Below are positions 8,625 through 16,475 of a stretch of DNA of 34,338 nt, one piece after another. Source of the stretch: Armatimonadota bacterium (GTDB taxonomy: Bacteria; Armatimonadota; UBA5829; DTJY01); NCBI GenBank assembly GCA_025358205.1, contig JANYKG010000123.1, forward strand, positions 1-34,338, given 5' to 3'. How positions within the stretch are numbered: position 1 is the stretch's first letter; the number at the start of each line of letters is the position of its first letter. Under the pieces are notes generated by a model. That model saw only the letters and a list, made by a program, of their open reading frames with translations, ran no database searches and was not told the origin of the DNA. A program made the position numbers and the translations under genes.

Positions 8625-8683
8625 TTTCAACTCTCCTCCCGCTAATACTCATAACAGCCAATATCCGTGCAAACTTTGGGTGG

Positions 8684-8721
8684 AAATGAGGACAGACACA
8701 ATTTTCTGTCCGTCCCCATTT
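8684..8721. repeat. Palindromic REP-like element between the two PEP-CTERM genes
   Basis: AAATGAGGACAGACA (8684-8698) and TGTCCGTCCCCATTT (8707-8721) form 15-bp arms that match at 13 positions, around the 8-base loop CAATTTTC. The right arm overlaps the TAA stop of the upstream gene. The GGACAGACACAATTTTC style resembles small REP-type palindromes that I recall from several bacterial genomes. It may also end or protect transcripts. Confidence 0.6.
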
Positions 8722-9805
8722 AATCCGATCTCCTGCGCCTGACCACTGCCGCAAACCCCGTCATCAGGCTGGCAAGAGCAACAAATGATGATGGCTCAGG
8801 CACCGGCACCGGTTCCCAGAGAACGGCTTCCATGTTCTGGTACTGGTCATAACCTGCTGCCCCGACTACCAGCCCTGAGTCATTGATATCCCAGGCTGCT
8901 GAAAAAATACTCGGCCCCGCCAACATGGCAAGATCGGCAGCGATACTGCCATCAGGATTCCAGAGTACGGCCCTGTGGCTTATTGCACCAACAATCTGAC
9001 CATTCCGGTTGATTCCACATGCCACACCTATTCCAAGGTCCAGCACAATCTTGCCATCGGAACCCCATACAACAGCATGATCACCGGAACTGCCTACTAT
9101 TATACCGGAATCATTAATGCAGCTTGCTGCATTCCAAATCGTTCCATCAAGGAGAGCGAGCTCAATCGATCCTCTTGTTTTCTCCCAAAGATAAGCCCGT
9201 TGCACGCCGCCAAGCAGAGGCATTTCGCGCATCCATACAACCTGTCCGGCACTATTGATGGCGACGGCCCTGCTCCATAACTCGTCACCTCCACCAAGTG
9301 AAGTGATGTCTCCATTTGTATCCCAGAGAGTGGCATAATATCGGACATTCTGATCATCCGTCATGTCGCGCAGCCATCCTACCACTTGACGCGAATCATT
9401 GATGTCTGAACCACAGGTATCGATCTTCCCTTCCGGCTTAGGCAACTCCAGTAAACTGCCATCAATTTCTCTAATATAAGCACTCGTGCCAGTCAGACTG
9501 ATTCCCATTCCAGTTATCTGCCCGGAAGCATTGATACCCCCCGGTCTGTCAAGCTTACCTTCTACCTGGATGTTAACCAGTCCAGTATTCTTGCTCCAAA
9601 GAAACACTCCTCTAGAGTCGTTAAATATATCACTGGGGCGCGATTGCCCAAGAACTTGGCCCGAGTTGTTGATCTGGGATGCGTCACTGAAACCATCACC
9701 AGGCAATACACCAAGATAATTAATATCATACTGCGCAGGATGAGCAGCGCAGCATGACATCGCCGACATGACAATCGCAGCAACCAGAATGACGTTTCTC
9801 TTCAT
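8720..9805 (-). CDS. HAF-repeat secreted protein with PEP-CTERM tail
   Basis: The 361-residue protein starts with a signal peptide (to about residue 20) and is built of extracellular HAF-type repeats. At least seven copies of an IN(N/D/A)SGQ(V/I)(V/L)G-like unit are visible, for example INNSGQVLGQS, INASGQITGMG, INDSGIIVGSS and INDSGLVVGAA. They are spaced about 40-50 residues apart and probably form a beta-propeller-like structure. It ends with VPEPSSF, a membrane stretch and RRRRSD, the exosortase sorting signal. ATG at 9805 follows TAGGAGGCGGAAGTG, eight bases after GGAGG; a GTG one codon earlier is possible. It lies 30 bp after the 919-residue gene and is likely co-transcribed. The function of HAF proteins is unknown. 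Confidence 0.8.
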   Translation of the reverse strand: MKRNVILVAAIVMSAMSCCAAHPAQYDINYLGVLPGDGFSDASQINNSGQVLGQSRPSDIFNDSRGVFLWSKNTGLVNIQVEGKLDRPGGINASGQITGMGISLTGTSAYIREIDGSLLELPKPEGKIDTCGSDINDSRQVVGWLRDMTDDQNVRYYATLWDTNGDITSLGGGDELWSRAVAINSAGQVVWMREMPLLGGVQRAYLWEKTRGSIELALLDGTIWNAASCINDSGIIVGSSGDHAVVWGSDGKIVLDLGIGVACGINRNGQIVGAISHRAVLWNPDGSIAADLAMLAGPSIFSAAWDINDSGLVVGAAGYDQYQNMEAVLWEPVPVPEPSSFVALASLMTGFAAVVRRRRSD

Positions 9806-9835
9806 CACTTCCGCCTCCTATTTGCATACCGGTCT

Positions 9836-12595
9836 TCATGGGAACACGGTATACAGGTTCTCCAAAAACTTAAAGTTGCGATCCGGCACATCGTCATAGT
9901 CGGTTTCGTAATTTCCAACTAGATTCGGTCGCCGTAGCAAGTTATCATACTCAAAAAGGAACATGCCGCAATCATGGATGAACACGAGACTGCAACCCTG
10001 TGGTACATCTTCCTCGACTACCCAGAATTGACCCGGATATGCGTTTTCGCCATCTCGCATGGCGGCAATCGGGTGTACATATGTTGTGAATGCCGATGTG
10101 GAGGCGTCCCAAAGGCCGCCGACTCCATTCGTGAGATAGTGGTTTCTCACTAGGCAGTCACGATAGCTAATCATTCCATCAAGCTCTGTTTTGTCCGGCT
10201 CATACGTATGGAATCTGGTAGTCCGGTCGAGCAATGACGCTAGAGTGTTTAGCCTCGCATTGTTCGCCGCATAGCTGTCATAGCCAGAGACCTTACCGGT
10301 GTCCCCTATGAGGACTATTCGCCTGTTGCCTCCTTGGTTAACATACCGTTGTAATGCATTGGTCTCAGCAGTGGTGAAATCAGATGCTGGCAGTGCCACG
10401 AAAAGAACATCGTAGCTGTCGTAGTCGTAGATTCCTGCCGGTGCGGTTGTCAGTCTTGTGTAGGTGACTTTCCCGGAGCAGTCAGTGCCGTACTTAACAT
10501 TATTCAGATAGCTGTCAATATGCCATCTGGTGTCTTCATAGGTGTTTGCGTAACCGGACCTGCACTTGTAATACAGGAATCCAATTTTCACTGTGGTACA
10601 CATTGTGGCGCCGCTGGTTATGGTGGAGCTCTGGTTCAACACATTATCCCTGGCTTTTACCCGTACGTAGTAGGTCTTACCATCTGTTGTACTGGGATCG
10701 TACCAGAGATCGTAGGTGGCGAAAGTGTCCGTCGTGGCGGTCCAATTGGTGAGATTCTGCTGATTGCCATTGAAGACGTAGTATAACTGGTAAAGGTAAT
10801 CCTTTAGCCCGCTTCCGCTGTCAGTGGATGCGTTCCAGTGGCCTCGTATCTTGCGGCTCGTAGGGATCACATGGTCCATAGCCACACCTGTAGGCACAGA
10901 GGGAGCCGCATTGTCGAATAGGACAGTGTTGTCAGTGCTCGTTGACGCGTAGTTCCACAGCCCTGATGAGTTCAGCGCCTTTCCAGAGGGGATCGTGGCG
11001 ATCACAGTTCCTGATGTCATGCCTGTAATTGCGATGTTATACAACTTCCCCGTCGTGCCGGTCTGGGTGACCGTGACCGTCTTTGTCCCGCCTGCCGTTC
11101 CACTGATGCTGACATCGTCCGAAGTGAACCCCGTCACCGGCTCGCTGAACGTGACTGTGAAGTTCACGGGGCTGGTATTGGTTGGGTCAGCCTGTCCGGC
11201 TGCTTGATTGATGGTACAGGTCAGCGGCTGAGGTCGCAGGACTCTCTGCACATTGGAGCTTCCGTCAATTTCGCAGGAACTGATACCAGCTAAGGCCACA
11301 TAGTCGTTCTGCGCATAGGCAAACGGCGGGTAGGCTACAGTAAGCGAGACACTTGATCCGTCATCAATCTTGAACCACTGGCTATCCGTTTCCGTGATTT
11401 TGCCCCAAGTCTGAACCAGCAGCCCGATGTTGTTCAGTCCATAACCGCCTGTCACCCCACGCTGTCCGCTAACCGGCGGTCCGGCGCTGTACGCGAAATC
11501 ACCTCCGCCGATAAGCTTGTTAATCATGCCAAAAGGGTTCATGGTTCCAGCGCCGTTCAGGGTGACCGTGCTCGCCGCTAAGTATCTCTCTCCACCTGCG
11601 TTTGTAGCAAGAGTACCCACAACATTCACTCTTTCGCCTTTGCTCCGACCGTGACCGGTCTTTTCGACTCGGAGTCCGCTGTAACGGGTGTCCTCCTCTA
11701 TGTAGAGATAGTCCGTCCAGTTCTGAGAGACTATTCTACCCGTGATGTCCCCAGTGCCAAAAGTGTGGCCGTCAGCCCATGTCTTAACCCAGGCAATAGT
11801 ACCCGCGCTGGCAACCGTCAGGCTGCCGACAAATACCTGCGGATTATATCCGGGGCCGGACGCATCTACGGTAAGCACACGCTCGCCGTTTTCCGTTTGC
11901 ATAGTGCCAGTGACGGTAAGTACTCGTTGGCTGGTTGTGACAGACTTGGCGCAGTAGACCTTGAGGGGATCGCTTGACGCGTCTTCGCTGATAACGAAAA
12001 AACTGGTGTCGGTGGAGGTGATAGGCTTGCATGTCAAAGCCACCGGAGTATTGTCGGACTGCAGCTTGGCACCTGCGATGGCGGAGCACGATGTCGCAGC
12101 CATGGCGGGTGATGTGTTTGGCTCCTTGATGGGTGCTGGGTTCTCCATCATCGCGGACATCGCCCTTGCGTGGACGGTCAGATCAACCTTCCACTCCCAC
12201 GCTATCGGCTGCCATGGGCCTTTGACGAGCGGGCCATGGTAGAGCAGATTCCCTTCACTATCCGTGTAGCCGTAAACCGTGGGGCTGATGATTGCTCTTT
12301 GGCCGTCGGAAAGGGTGGAGATGACTCCCTCTACGTCAACGGTCTGGCCCATCCGGAGTTCGGGGGGCGGCTGAGTCATAACTAATATTCGGGAGTTCGA
12401 ATCAAAGCATTCTCGAATGACGAAATACGCCGGGGCGCTGCCGGTAACTATCTTGTCAACGCATTCCGCGTCGAGGCTGATAGACGACCCATCGGCCAAT
12501 GTCCTGGCGTGTGAAATCGTGCCTGGGCGTACCATCCAATCAGCGCCGTGTGCTATTGACGACAGTGTCAGAAAAAAAAACAAGATAGATTCCAA
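9836..12595 (-). CDS. Large secreted protein with OB-like repeats and ThuA/GATase-like C-terminus; probable frameshift at the start
   Basis: The in-frame region codes for 919 residues: a secretory leader, OB-like modules at about 24-110, 165-250 and 262-455 (the last with YIEEDTRYSGLRV and GLNNIGLLV), an Ig-like domain (457-560), Fn3 (563-665) and a C-terminal alpha/beta domain (668-919) that resembles ThuA or class I glutamine amidotransferase-like folds (VKIGFLYYKCRSG, DVLFVALPASDF, RRIVLIGDTG). No sorting tail follows. The nominal TTG start at 12595 has no SD. A much better start, ATG at 12608 with AGAGG seven bases upstream and a promoter before it, is one base out of frame. A run of nine T (12572-12580) lies between; eight T would fuse them into a classic signal peptide. 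Enzymatic function is unknown. Confidence 0.7.
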   Translation of the reverse strand: MESILFFFLTLSSIAHGADWMVRPGTISHARTLADGSSISLDAECVDKIVTGSAPAYFVIRECFDSNSRILVMTQPPPELRMGQTVDVEGVISTLSDGQRAIISPTVYGYTDSEGNLLYHGPLVKGPWQPIAWEWKVDLTVHARAMSAMMENPAPIKEPNTSPAMAATSCSAIAGAKLQSDNTPVALTCKPITSTDTSFFVISEDASSDPLKVYCAKSVTTSQRVLTVTGTMQTENGERVLTVDASGPGYNPQVFVGSLTVASAGTIAWVKTWADGHTFGTGDITGRIVSQNWTDYLYIEEDTRYSGLRVEKTGHGRSKGERVNVVGTLATNAGGERYLAASTVTLNGAGTMNPFGMINKLIGGGDFAYSAGPPVSGQRGVTGGYGLNNIGLLVQTWGKITETDSQWFKIDDGSSVSLTVAYPPFAYAQNDYVALAGISSCEIDGSSNVQRVLRPQPLTCTINQAAGQADPTNTSPVNFTVTFSEPVTGFTSDDVSISGTAGGTKTVTVTQTGTTGKLYNIAITGMTSGTVIATIPSGKALNSSGLWNYASTSTDNTVLFDNAAPSVPTGVAMDHVIPTSRKIRGHWNASTDSGSGLKDYLYQLYYVFNGNQQNLTNWTATTDTFATYDLWYDPSTTDGKTYYVRVKARDNVLNQSSTITSGATMCTTVKIGFLYYKCRSGYANTYEDTRWHIDSYLNNVKYGTDCSGKVTYTRLTTAPAGIYDYDSYDVLFVALPASDFTTAETNALQRYVNQGGNRRIVLIGDTGKVSGYDSYAANNARLNTLASLLDRTTRFHTYEPDKTELDGMISYRDCLVRNHYLTNGVGGLWDASTSAFTTYVHPIAAMRDGENAYPGQFWVVEEDVPQGCSLVFIHDCGMFLFEYDNLLRRPNLVGNYETDYDDVPDRNFKFLENLYTVFP

Positions 12596-12638
12596 AACTG
12601 CGGTGCATGTTTGATCCTCTCAACTATCTGATATATGA

Positions 12639-12667
12639 ATTATATACCTGGCAAGCACATCCGTCAA
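12639..12667 (-). promoter_or_regulatory. Near-consensus promoter for the 919-aa secreted protein gene
   Basis: On the minus strand TTGACG (12667-12662), 17 bp, TATAAT (12644-12639). The predicted transcript starts about 27 nt before the ATG at 12608, supporting that ATG, rather than the TTG at 12595, as the initiation codon. It likely also drives the two PEP-CTERM genes downstream. Confidence 0.75.
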
Positions 12668-12769
12668 GAGTAATTGGCATGAGAATTTGGGTAACGGACA
12701 GCGGAGACGCCTGGTCTGACCCTTTCTTTGTATATGATGCAGAAGCGTGTCGGCGTTTTGGGAATAATC

Positions 12770-12778
12770 TGGTATAAT
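12770..12778 (+). promoter_or_regulatory. Extended -10 promoter for the ECF sigma operon
   Basis: TGGTATAAT combines the TGn extension with a perfect -10 box; the -35 position (near 12750) has no good match. It gives a leader of about 60 nt. It is divergent from the promoter at 12639-12667, with about 100 bp between them. Confidence 0.6.
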
Positions 12779-12844
12779 TAAGGTGTGCTTGGCTCGGAAC
12801 TTTCCACGGGGCCGATCCGTATATGGAAGCGGTAGGAGAGGACA

Positions 12845-13423
12845 ATGGCGGATTACACTGACACTGCAACCGCGGTGTGCGAAAACGAAGACAGGAAGAT
12901 GTTTGACGATCTGGTAAGTCGTTACCATCGGCAGATATACAATGTCGCATACAGGATGGCTGGCAACGCCGCGGACGCGGAGGATCTGACACAGGAAACC
13001 TTCGTGAAAGCGTTCCGGTTCTTCCATCGGTATAAGCGTGACATGCCGTTTGACAACTGGCTCTACCGGATAATGTCGAACCTGCACGTTGATATGATCC
13101 GCCGTCGGCCTAAGGCGCACATCCGGTCTCTCGACGAGCCGCTCCAGTTTCAGGAGGGTGAGGCTCAGATGGAGATTAGGGATGAGTCCGAAGGCCCCGA
13201 GGACCTGGCGCTTTCCGGCGAGCTTGACTCGGAGATGCAGAAGGTGCTGAATACACTGTCTAAAGATTTCCGCATGACGGTGATTCTCTCGGATATCGAA
13301 GGCCTGTCCTACGAAGAAGTTAGCGAGGCAATGGGCTGCTCAATAGGGACTGTGCGGTCCCGTCTCCACAGGGGCAGAAGGCTCCTGCGTGAGAAACTGA
13401 AACCATATCTGGAGCGGTCCTAG
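12845..13423 (+). CDS. ECF-family RNA polymerase sigma factor
   Basis: The 192-residue protein has sigma70 region 2 (about 20-90: DLVSRYHRQIYNVAYRM, NAADAEDLTQETFVKAF, FDNWLYRIMSNLHVDMIRR) and region 4 (about 130-185: LSYEEVSEAMGCSIGTVRSRLHRGR), joined by an acidic linker, as in the RpoE/SigW group. Regions 1 and 3 are absent, as expected. ATG follows AGGAGAGGACA. The next gene is its likely zinc-binding anti-sigma factor and the third is a Deg-type protease, the standard layout of an envelope-stress switch. The gap to the anti-sigma gene contains a palindromic repeat. Confidence 0.93.
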   Translation: MADYTDTATAVCENEDRKMFDDLVSRYHRQIYNVAYRMAGNAADAEDLTQETFVKAFRFFHRYKRDMPFDNWLYRIMSNLHVDMIRRRPKAHIRSLDEPLQFQEGEAQMEIRDESEGPEDLALSGELDSEMQKVLNTLSKDFRMTVILSDIEGLSYEEVSEAMGCSIGTVRSRLHRGRRLLREKLKPYLERS

Positions 13424-13433
13424 CCTGTAGAAT

Positions 13434-13490
13434 GCAGGGAATTCTGATCATTATCCACGAAGCGCGCGAATAATGCTCAAAAGGCCCTGC
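13434..13490. repeat. Twin-hairpin palindromic repeat, copy 1 (single core hairpin)
   Basis: Outer arms GCAGGG (13434-13439) and CCCTGC (13485-13490) enclose the inner arms CATTATCCACG and CGCGAATAATG, with the linker TCAAAAGGC as in the other copies (TCAGAAGGC). The element ends five bases before the SD of the anti-sigma gene. The second hairpin of the family is missing here. Confidence 0.8.
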
Positions 13491-13506
13491 GTCGGAGGTA
13501 AGTGCA

Positions 13507-14058
13507 ATGAATTGCAGCAAAGTTCAGAGTCTCATTTCGGCATATGTGGATTGCGAGCTTCCAGGCGTTGAGATGCTTGCGTTGAGAGATCACTTGAGGG
13601 ATTGCCCTGATTGCAGCGCGGAGCACGACTACACGCTCAAGGTGAAGCGCGCGTTTGGCGGGTTGCGTCCCACCGTGCCGCCGCCGGGTCTGGCAGATCG
13701 TATCATTTCTCGAATAGACCAGGCATCCCACGCATCGCAGGAGAACGGGTTGGCGAATTGGCGAAAGCGTTTGACCGTGTTTCCCGGGCAGTTGAGATTC
13801 GTCGCCGCCACAATGGGCGTGTTTGCCATGCTGCTGACATTGAGGGGCGGACAGCTTTACCCGACAATTCCGTTCCCGCAGAACGAGCAGGTGGCCAGCA
13901 TCAGCGATGCTGATCCGGGCCGCATGTTCCCCGCAACGTCCGGCGTAAAGTACGGGCATCTGGTGATGGCGCCATCGCCGTCGCCAATCGAGTCGTGGTC
14001 GGTTTCGAGCCGATCGGGCGGGGGCATGATGCCGGCCGGGTACTCAATGCCCAGATAG
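13507..14058 (+). CDS. Zinc-binding anti-sigma factor, membrane-anchored
   Basis: The 183-residue protein opens with a ZAS-type zinc-finger domain: C3, then H29-x3-C33-x2-C36 in RDHLRDCPDCSAEH. This is the sigma-binding fold of anti-sigma factors. A single membrane segment lies at about 96-112 (LRFVAATMGVFAMLLTL), followed by about 70 periplasmic residues rich in Pro, Ser, Met and Gly with no recognisable sensor. ATG has GGAGGT eight bases upstream. It lies 83 bp after the sigma gene. It should hold the sigma factor at the membrane until released, perhaps by proteolysis of this protein. The pairing is inferred from gene order and the zinc motif. Confidence 0.85.
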   Translation: MNCSKVQSLISAYVDCELPGVEMLALRDHLRDCPDCSAEHDYTLKVKRAFGGLRPTVPPPGLADRIISRIDQASHASQENGLANWRKRLTVFPGQLRFVAATMGVFAMLLTLRGGQLYPTIPFPQNEQVASISDADPGRMFPATSGVKYGHLVMAPSPSPIESWSVSSRSGGGMMPAGYSMPR

Positions 14059-14186
14059 TTTCCGCCGCCGCCTGAACCATACCGGGTTTCCCGGCGTCTA
14101 ACTCATGACATCGTAATGCAGACCATTTCGCCGCTGAAAAAGCAGGCAAATTCACCAGTATCTTACTGGAAAGGAGCGTATGGAAA

Positions 14187-15659
14187 TTGCAGGTTAAGAC
14201 ACAAAGAAAACCAACCAGAGTCCTGTTGGCGCTGATCCTCATGATGTCGCTGTACACATCGCTGGCGCCGGTGCATTCGGCTGAACAGAAGCCGGTACCG
14301 GTCAAACCCGCAGCCATCTCGGCCCTTCATGATTTGGAGGACGCGTTCACCTCCATTTCAGATACAGTGTTGCCCTCGGTGGTCAGCATCATGAGCAAGC
14401 GGACTGTTGAGAGCCAAGTGTCCGGCATGCCGAACGATCTTCCGTTTCCGTTCAGCGCGCCCCCACAACAGGCGCCTCAGAAGCATCAGGAAGTAGGCTA
14501 CGGCACCGGTGTGATAGTGAGGGCTAACGGTTACATTCTGACTAACGACCATGTGGCAGGCGGAGCGGACAAGGTGACCGTTAAGCTGGGCGATGGCCGC
14601 GAGTTTGAAGGCAAGGTATCCCGCGATACAAAGAGCGATTTAGCGATAGTGAAGATTGATGCCACCGGTCTGCCTGCCGCGAAACTTGGCGATTCGGCCA
14701 AAGTGAGAGTTGGGCAGTGGGCAATTGCCATGGGAAGCCCGTTTGCACTTGACCGAACCGTTACTGTGGGTGTCATCAGCGCCACGCAGCGTGAGGAAGT
14801 GGCCGGGGACGGAGCCGAGACGCGGTTCTACCCGAATCTTATCCAGACGGACGCGTCCATCAACCCGGGTAACAGCGGCGGTCCGCTGGTGAATATTGAT
14901 GGGGAAATAATAGGCATCAACACCCTGATCCGATCCGGTGGCAATCCCATGATGGGTTCCAGCGGAAATATCGGCATCGGGTTTGCAATCCCCGTGAACA
15001 CAGCGAAGTTCGTTCTCGATCAGCTAATCACGCACGGCAAAGTTACGCGCGGATTCCTGGGGCTGACTCCGGTTGACCTGACGCCCAAAATGCAGGACGA
15101 GTATGGCGTGAAGGCCGGAGCGCTCGTCAAGAGTGTGGAAGTGGGAGGCCCGGCGGACAAGGGCAAGGTCCAGGTAGAGGACATCATTACTGTGTTTGAC
15201 GGCAAGAAGATCGGCACACAGCTTGACCTGAGAGATGCCATCATGTCCACCGCACCCGGCAAGAAGGTTTCGGTGGTTGTGATGCGCGATAAGAAGGAAC
15301 AGACGCTCAACGTGATTGTCGGCGAAGCGCCTGAGACCGTTGCGTCCGGTGATACCAGTAGCACGGCATCGGATGAGAAGATGGGATTCAGCGTGGCGGA
15401 CATCACTCCTGCGGCAGTGCAGCAGTTCAAGTTGGATGAAGGCGCGAAGGGCGTGGTTGTGACTGATGTTAATCCGGATAGCCCTGCGGGTATGGAGGGT
15501 CTTGCTCCGGGCACAGTGATTACCGCGTTGAACGGCGCACCGATGAAGAACGCCGCTACGTTTGAATCCGCCACGAAGGATCTGAAGCCGGGGGACTACG
15601 TTAGGTTGTCAGTGGCCACGAAGGAACGGAAGGGCGTGATAGCGTTCACCCTGGAGTAA
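14187..15659 (+). CDS. HtrA/DegQ-type serine protease with two PDZ domains
   Basis: The 490-residue S1C protease has a signal peptide or anchor at 10-31, a trypsin-like domain with catalytic H122 (TNDHVAGG), D151 (KSDLAIVKID) and S230 (NPGNSGGPL), and two PDZ domains at about 285-375 and 395-488. It degrades or chaperones misfolded envelope proteins. TTG at 14187 lies ten bases after AAGGAG. An ATG at 14180 is closer to that SD but stops after five codons, so the TTG is the likely start, perhaps with a short overlapping reading frame. It follows the anti-sigma gene by 128 bp. It is probably part of the same regulon and may be the protease or an output of the stress response. Confidence 0.92.
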   Translation: MQVKTQRKPTRVLLALILMMSLYTSLAPVHSAEQKPVPVKPAAISALHDLEDAFTSISDTVLPSVVSIMSKRTVESQVSGMPNDLPFPFSAPPQQAPQKHQEVGYGTGVIVRANGYILTNDHVAGGADKVTVKLGDGREFEGKVSRDTKSDLAIVKIDATGLPAAKLGDSAKVRVGQWAIAMGSPFALDRTVTVGVISATQREEVAGDGAETRFYPNLIQTDASINPGNSGGPLVNIDGEIIGINTLIRSGGNPMMGSSGNIGIGFAIPVNTAKFVLDQLITHGKVTRGFLGLTPVDLTPKMQDEYGVKAGALVKSVEVGGPADKGKVQVEDIITVFDGKKIGTQLDLRDAIMSTAPGKKVSVVVMRDKKEQTLNVIVGEAPETVASGDTSSTASDEKMGFSVADITPAAVQQFKLDEGAKGVVVTDVNPDSPAGMEGLAPGTVITALNGAPMKNAATFESATKDLKPGDYVRLSVATKERKGVIAFTLE

Positions 15660-15682
15660 TGCGCCGACCGATAAGGTACAAG

Positions 15683-15719
15683 GGCCGGGTCCGTCATTTG
15701 GCGGATACCGGCCTTTTTT
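15683..15719 (+). terminator. Intrinsic terminator after the protease gene
   Basis: GGCCGG (15683-15688) pairs with CCGGCC (15708-15713), the stem extended by GTCCG against CGGAT, and followed by six T. It ends the sigma/anti-sigma/protease unit. Confidence 0.85.
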
Positions 15720-15739
15720 CATGGCTGCGGCAGTTTAGT

Positions 15740-15768
15740 TTGACAAGGTTGTGCAATCTCCGTATAAT
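15740..15768 (+). promoter_or_regulatory. Perfect consensus sigma70 promoter
   Basis: TTGACA (15740-15745), 17 bp, TATAAT (15763-15768): a full consensus match, expected to be strong and constitutive. The next gene starts 66 bp downstream. Confidence 0.9.
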
Positions 15769-15833
15769 CCGAAGTAGGATTGAAGCCGGCGAGTAAGCAG
15801 CCGGAAATACACTGTTGATAGTGGAGGCCATGT

Positions 15834-16415
15834 ATGAGAAGATCGCTATGCTTGTTTCTGCTCCTAGCCGCTCTCGTAGTGGGCGTGGTGTCGCAGGGTT
15901 GCGCGCAGTTCAGTGATGAGAATCAGAAGTGGAGCGTGTTTGGCGGGGTCTATATGCCGTCTGGATCGGAACTCACAGACATGGGATCATCGGCCTGGAT
16001 GTCGTTCGGTCTTGGTATGAACATGAAAACGGATGCATCCGGCAGACCCAAGGGCGTGATAGGCTTGGACTATGCCGGCTCCAAGAAAAGTCATTTCTCC
16101 GCTAGTAAAATTTCGCTCTCTTATACACACTATTTCCGCCAGCCTGCGAAGGCAGACAACGCACGCGGGATGTACTTCGGGGTTGGACTAAGCGCAAATG
16201 CCCTGAAAGAGAAGATTGATGCACGGCCTTTCCTCTTCCCGCCTGTGCTGGCAGAAGACAATTCGGGTATCAAGGTGGGTGTGCATGCGCTGGTGGGCTA
16301 CGATATCAGCCAGAGCCTATACTTGGAAGCGAAATACGCAATGATGACTGAGTTGGCTCCAGACGCGAATTTCAGCGGATTGACTCTCTCGATAGGTTCG
16401 CGTTCACTTTTCTGA
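15834..16415 (+). CDS. Probable outer-membrane beta-barrel protein
   Basis: The 193-residue protein has a signal peptide (residues 1-about 24, MRRSLCLFLLLAALVVGVVS) and then alternating beta segments with aromatic ends: WSVFGGVYMPSG, SFGLGMNM, VIGLDYAG, KISLSYTHYF, MYFGVGLSANA, GVHALVGYDI, LYLEAKYAMM and a final LTLSIGSRSLF. The terminal Phe matches the recognition signal of outer-membrane barrels, and the size suits an eight-stranded OmpW/OmpA-like barrel. The Cys at 23 lies in SQGC, a poor lipobox. ATG has GGAGG six bases upstream. It has its own consensus promoter and terminator, so it is monocistronic and probably abundant. No substrate can be inferred. Confidence 0.7.
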   Translation: MRRSLCLFLLLAALVVGVVSQGCAQFSDENQKWSVFGGVYMPSGSELTDMGSSAWMSFGLGMNMKTDASGRPKGVIGLDYAGSKKSHFSASKISLSYTHYFRQPAKADNARGMYFGVGLSANALKEKIDARPFLFPPVLAEDNSGIKVGVHALVGYDISQSLYLEAKYAMMTELAPDANFSGLTLSIGSRSLF

Positions 16416-16440
16416 GCAGCCTGGAATGGCCGGAGATTGG

Positions 16441-16472
16441 AACGGGGATCGTCGCAGGACGGTCCCCGTTTT
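16441..16472 (+). terminator. Intrinsic terminator after the beta-barrel gene
   Basis: AACGGGGATCGTC (16441-16453) and GACGGTCCCCGTT (16458-16470) pair at 12 of 13 positions around the loop GCAG, followed by TT. It sits directly beyond the stop of the convergent nitroreductase gene and may also block readthrough from that side, though without a T run. Confidence 0.8.
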
Positions 16473-16475
16473 ACA

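Noticed and set aside
12385-12405. TTCGAATC resembling a tRNA T-loop
   Set aside because: It lies in a coding region and no cloverleaf can be built around it.
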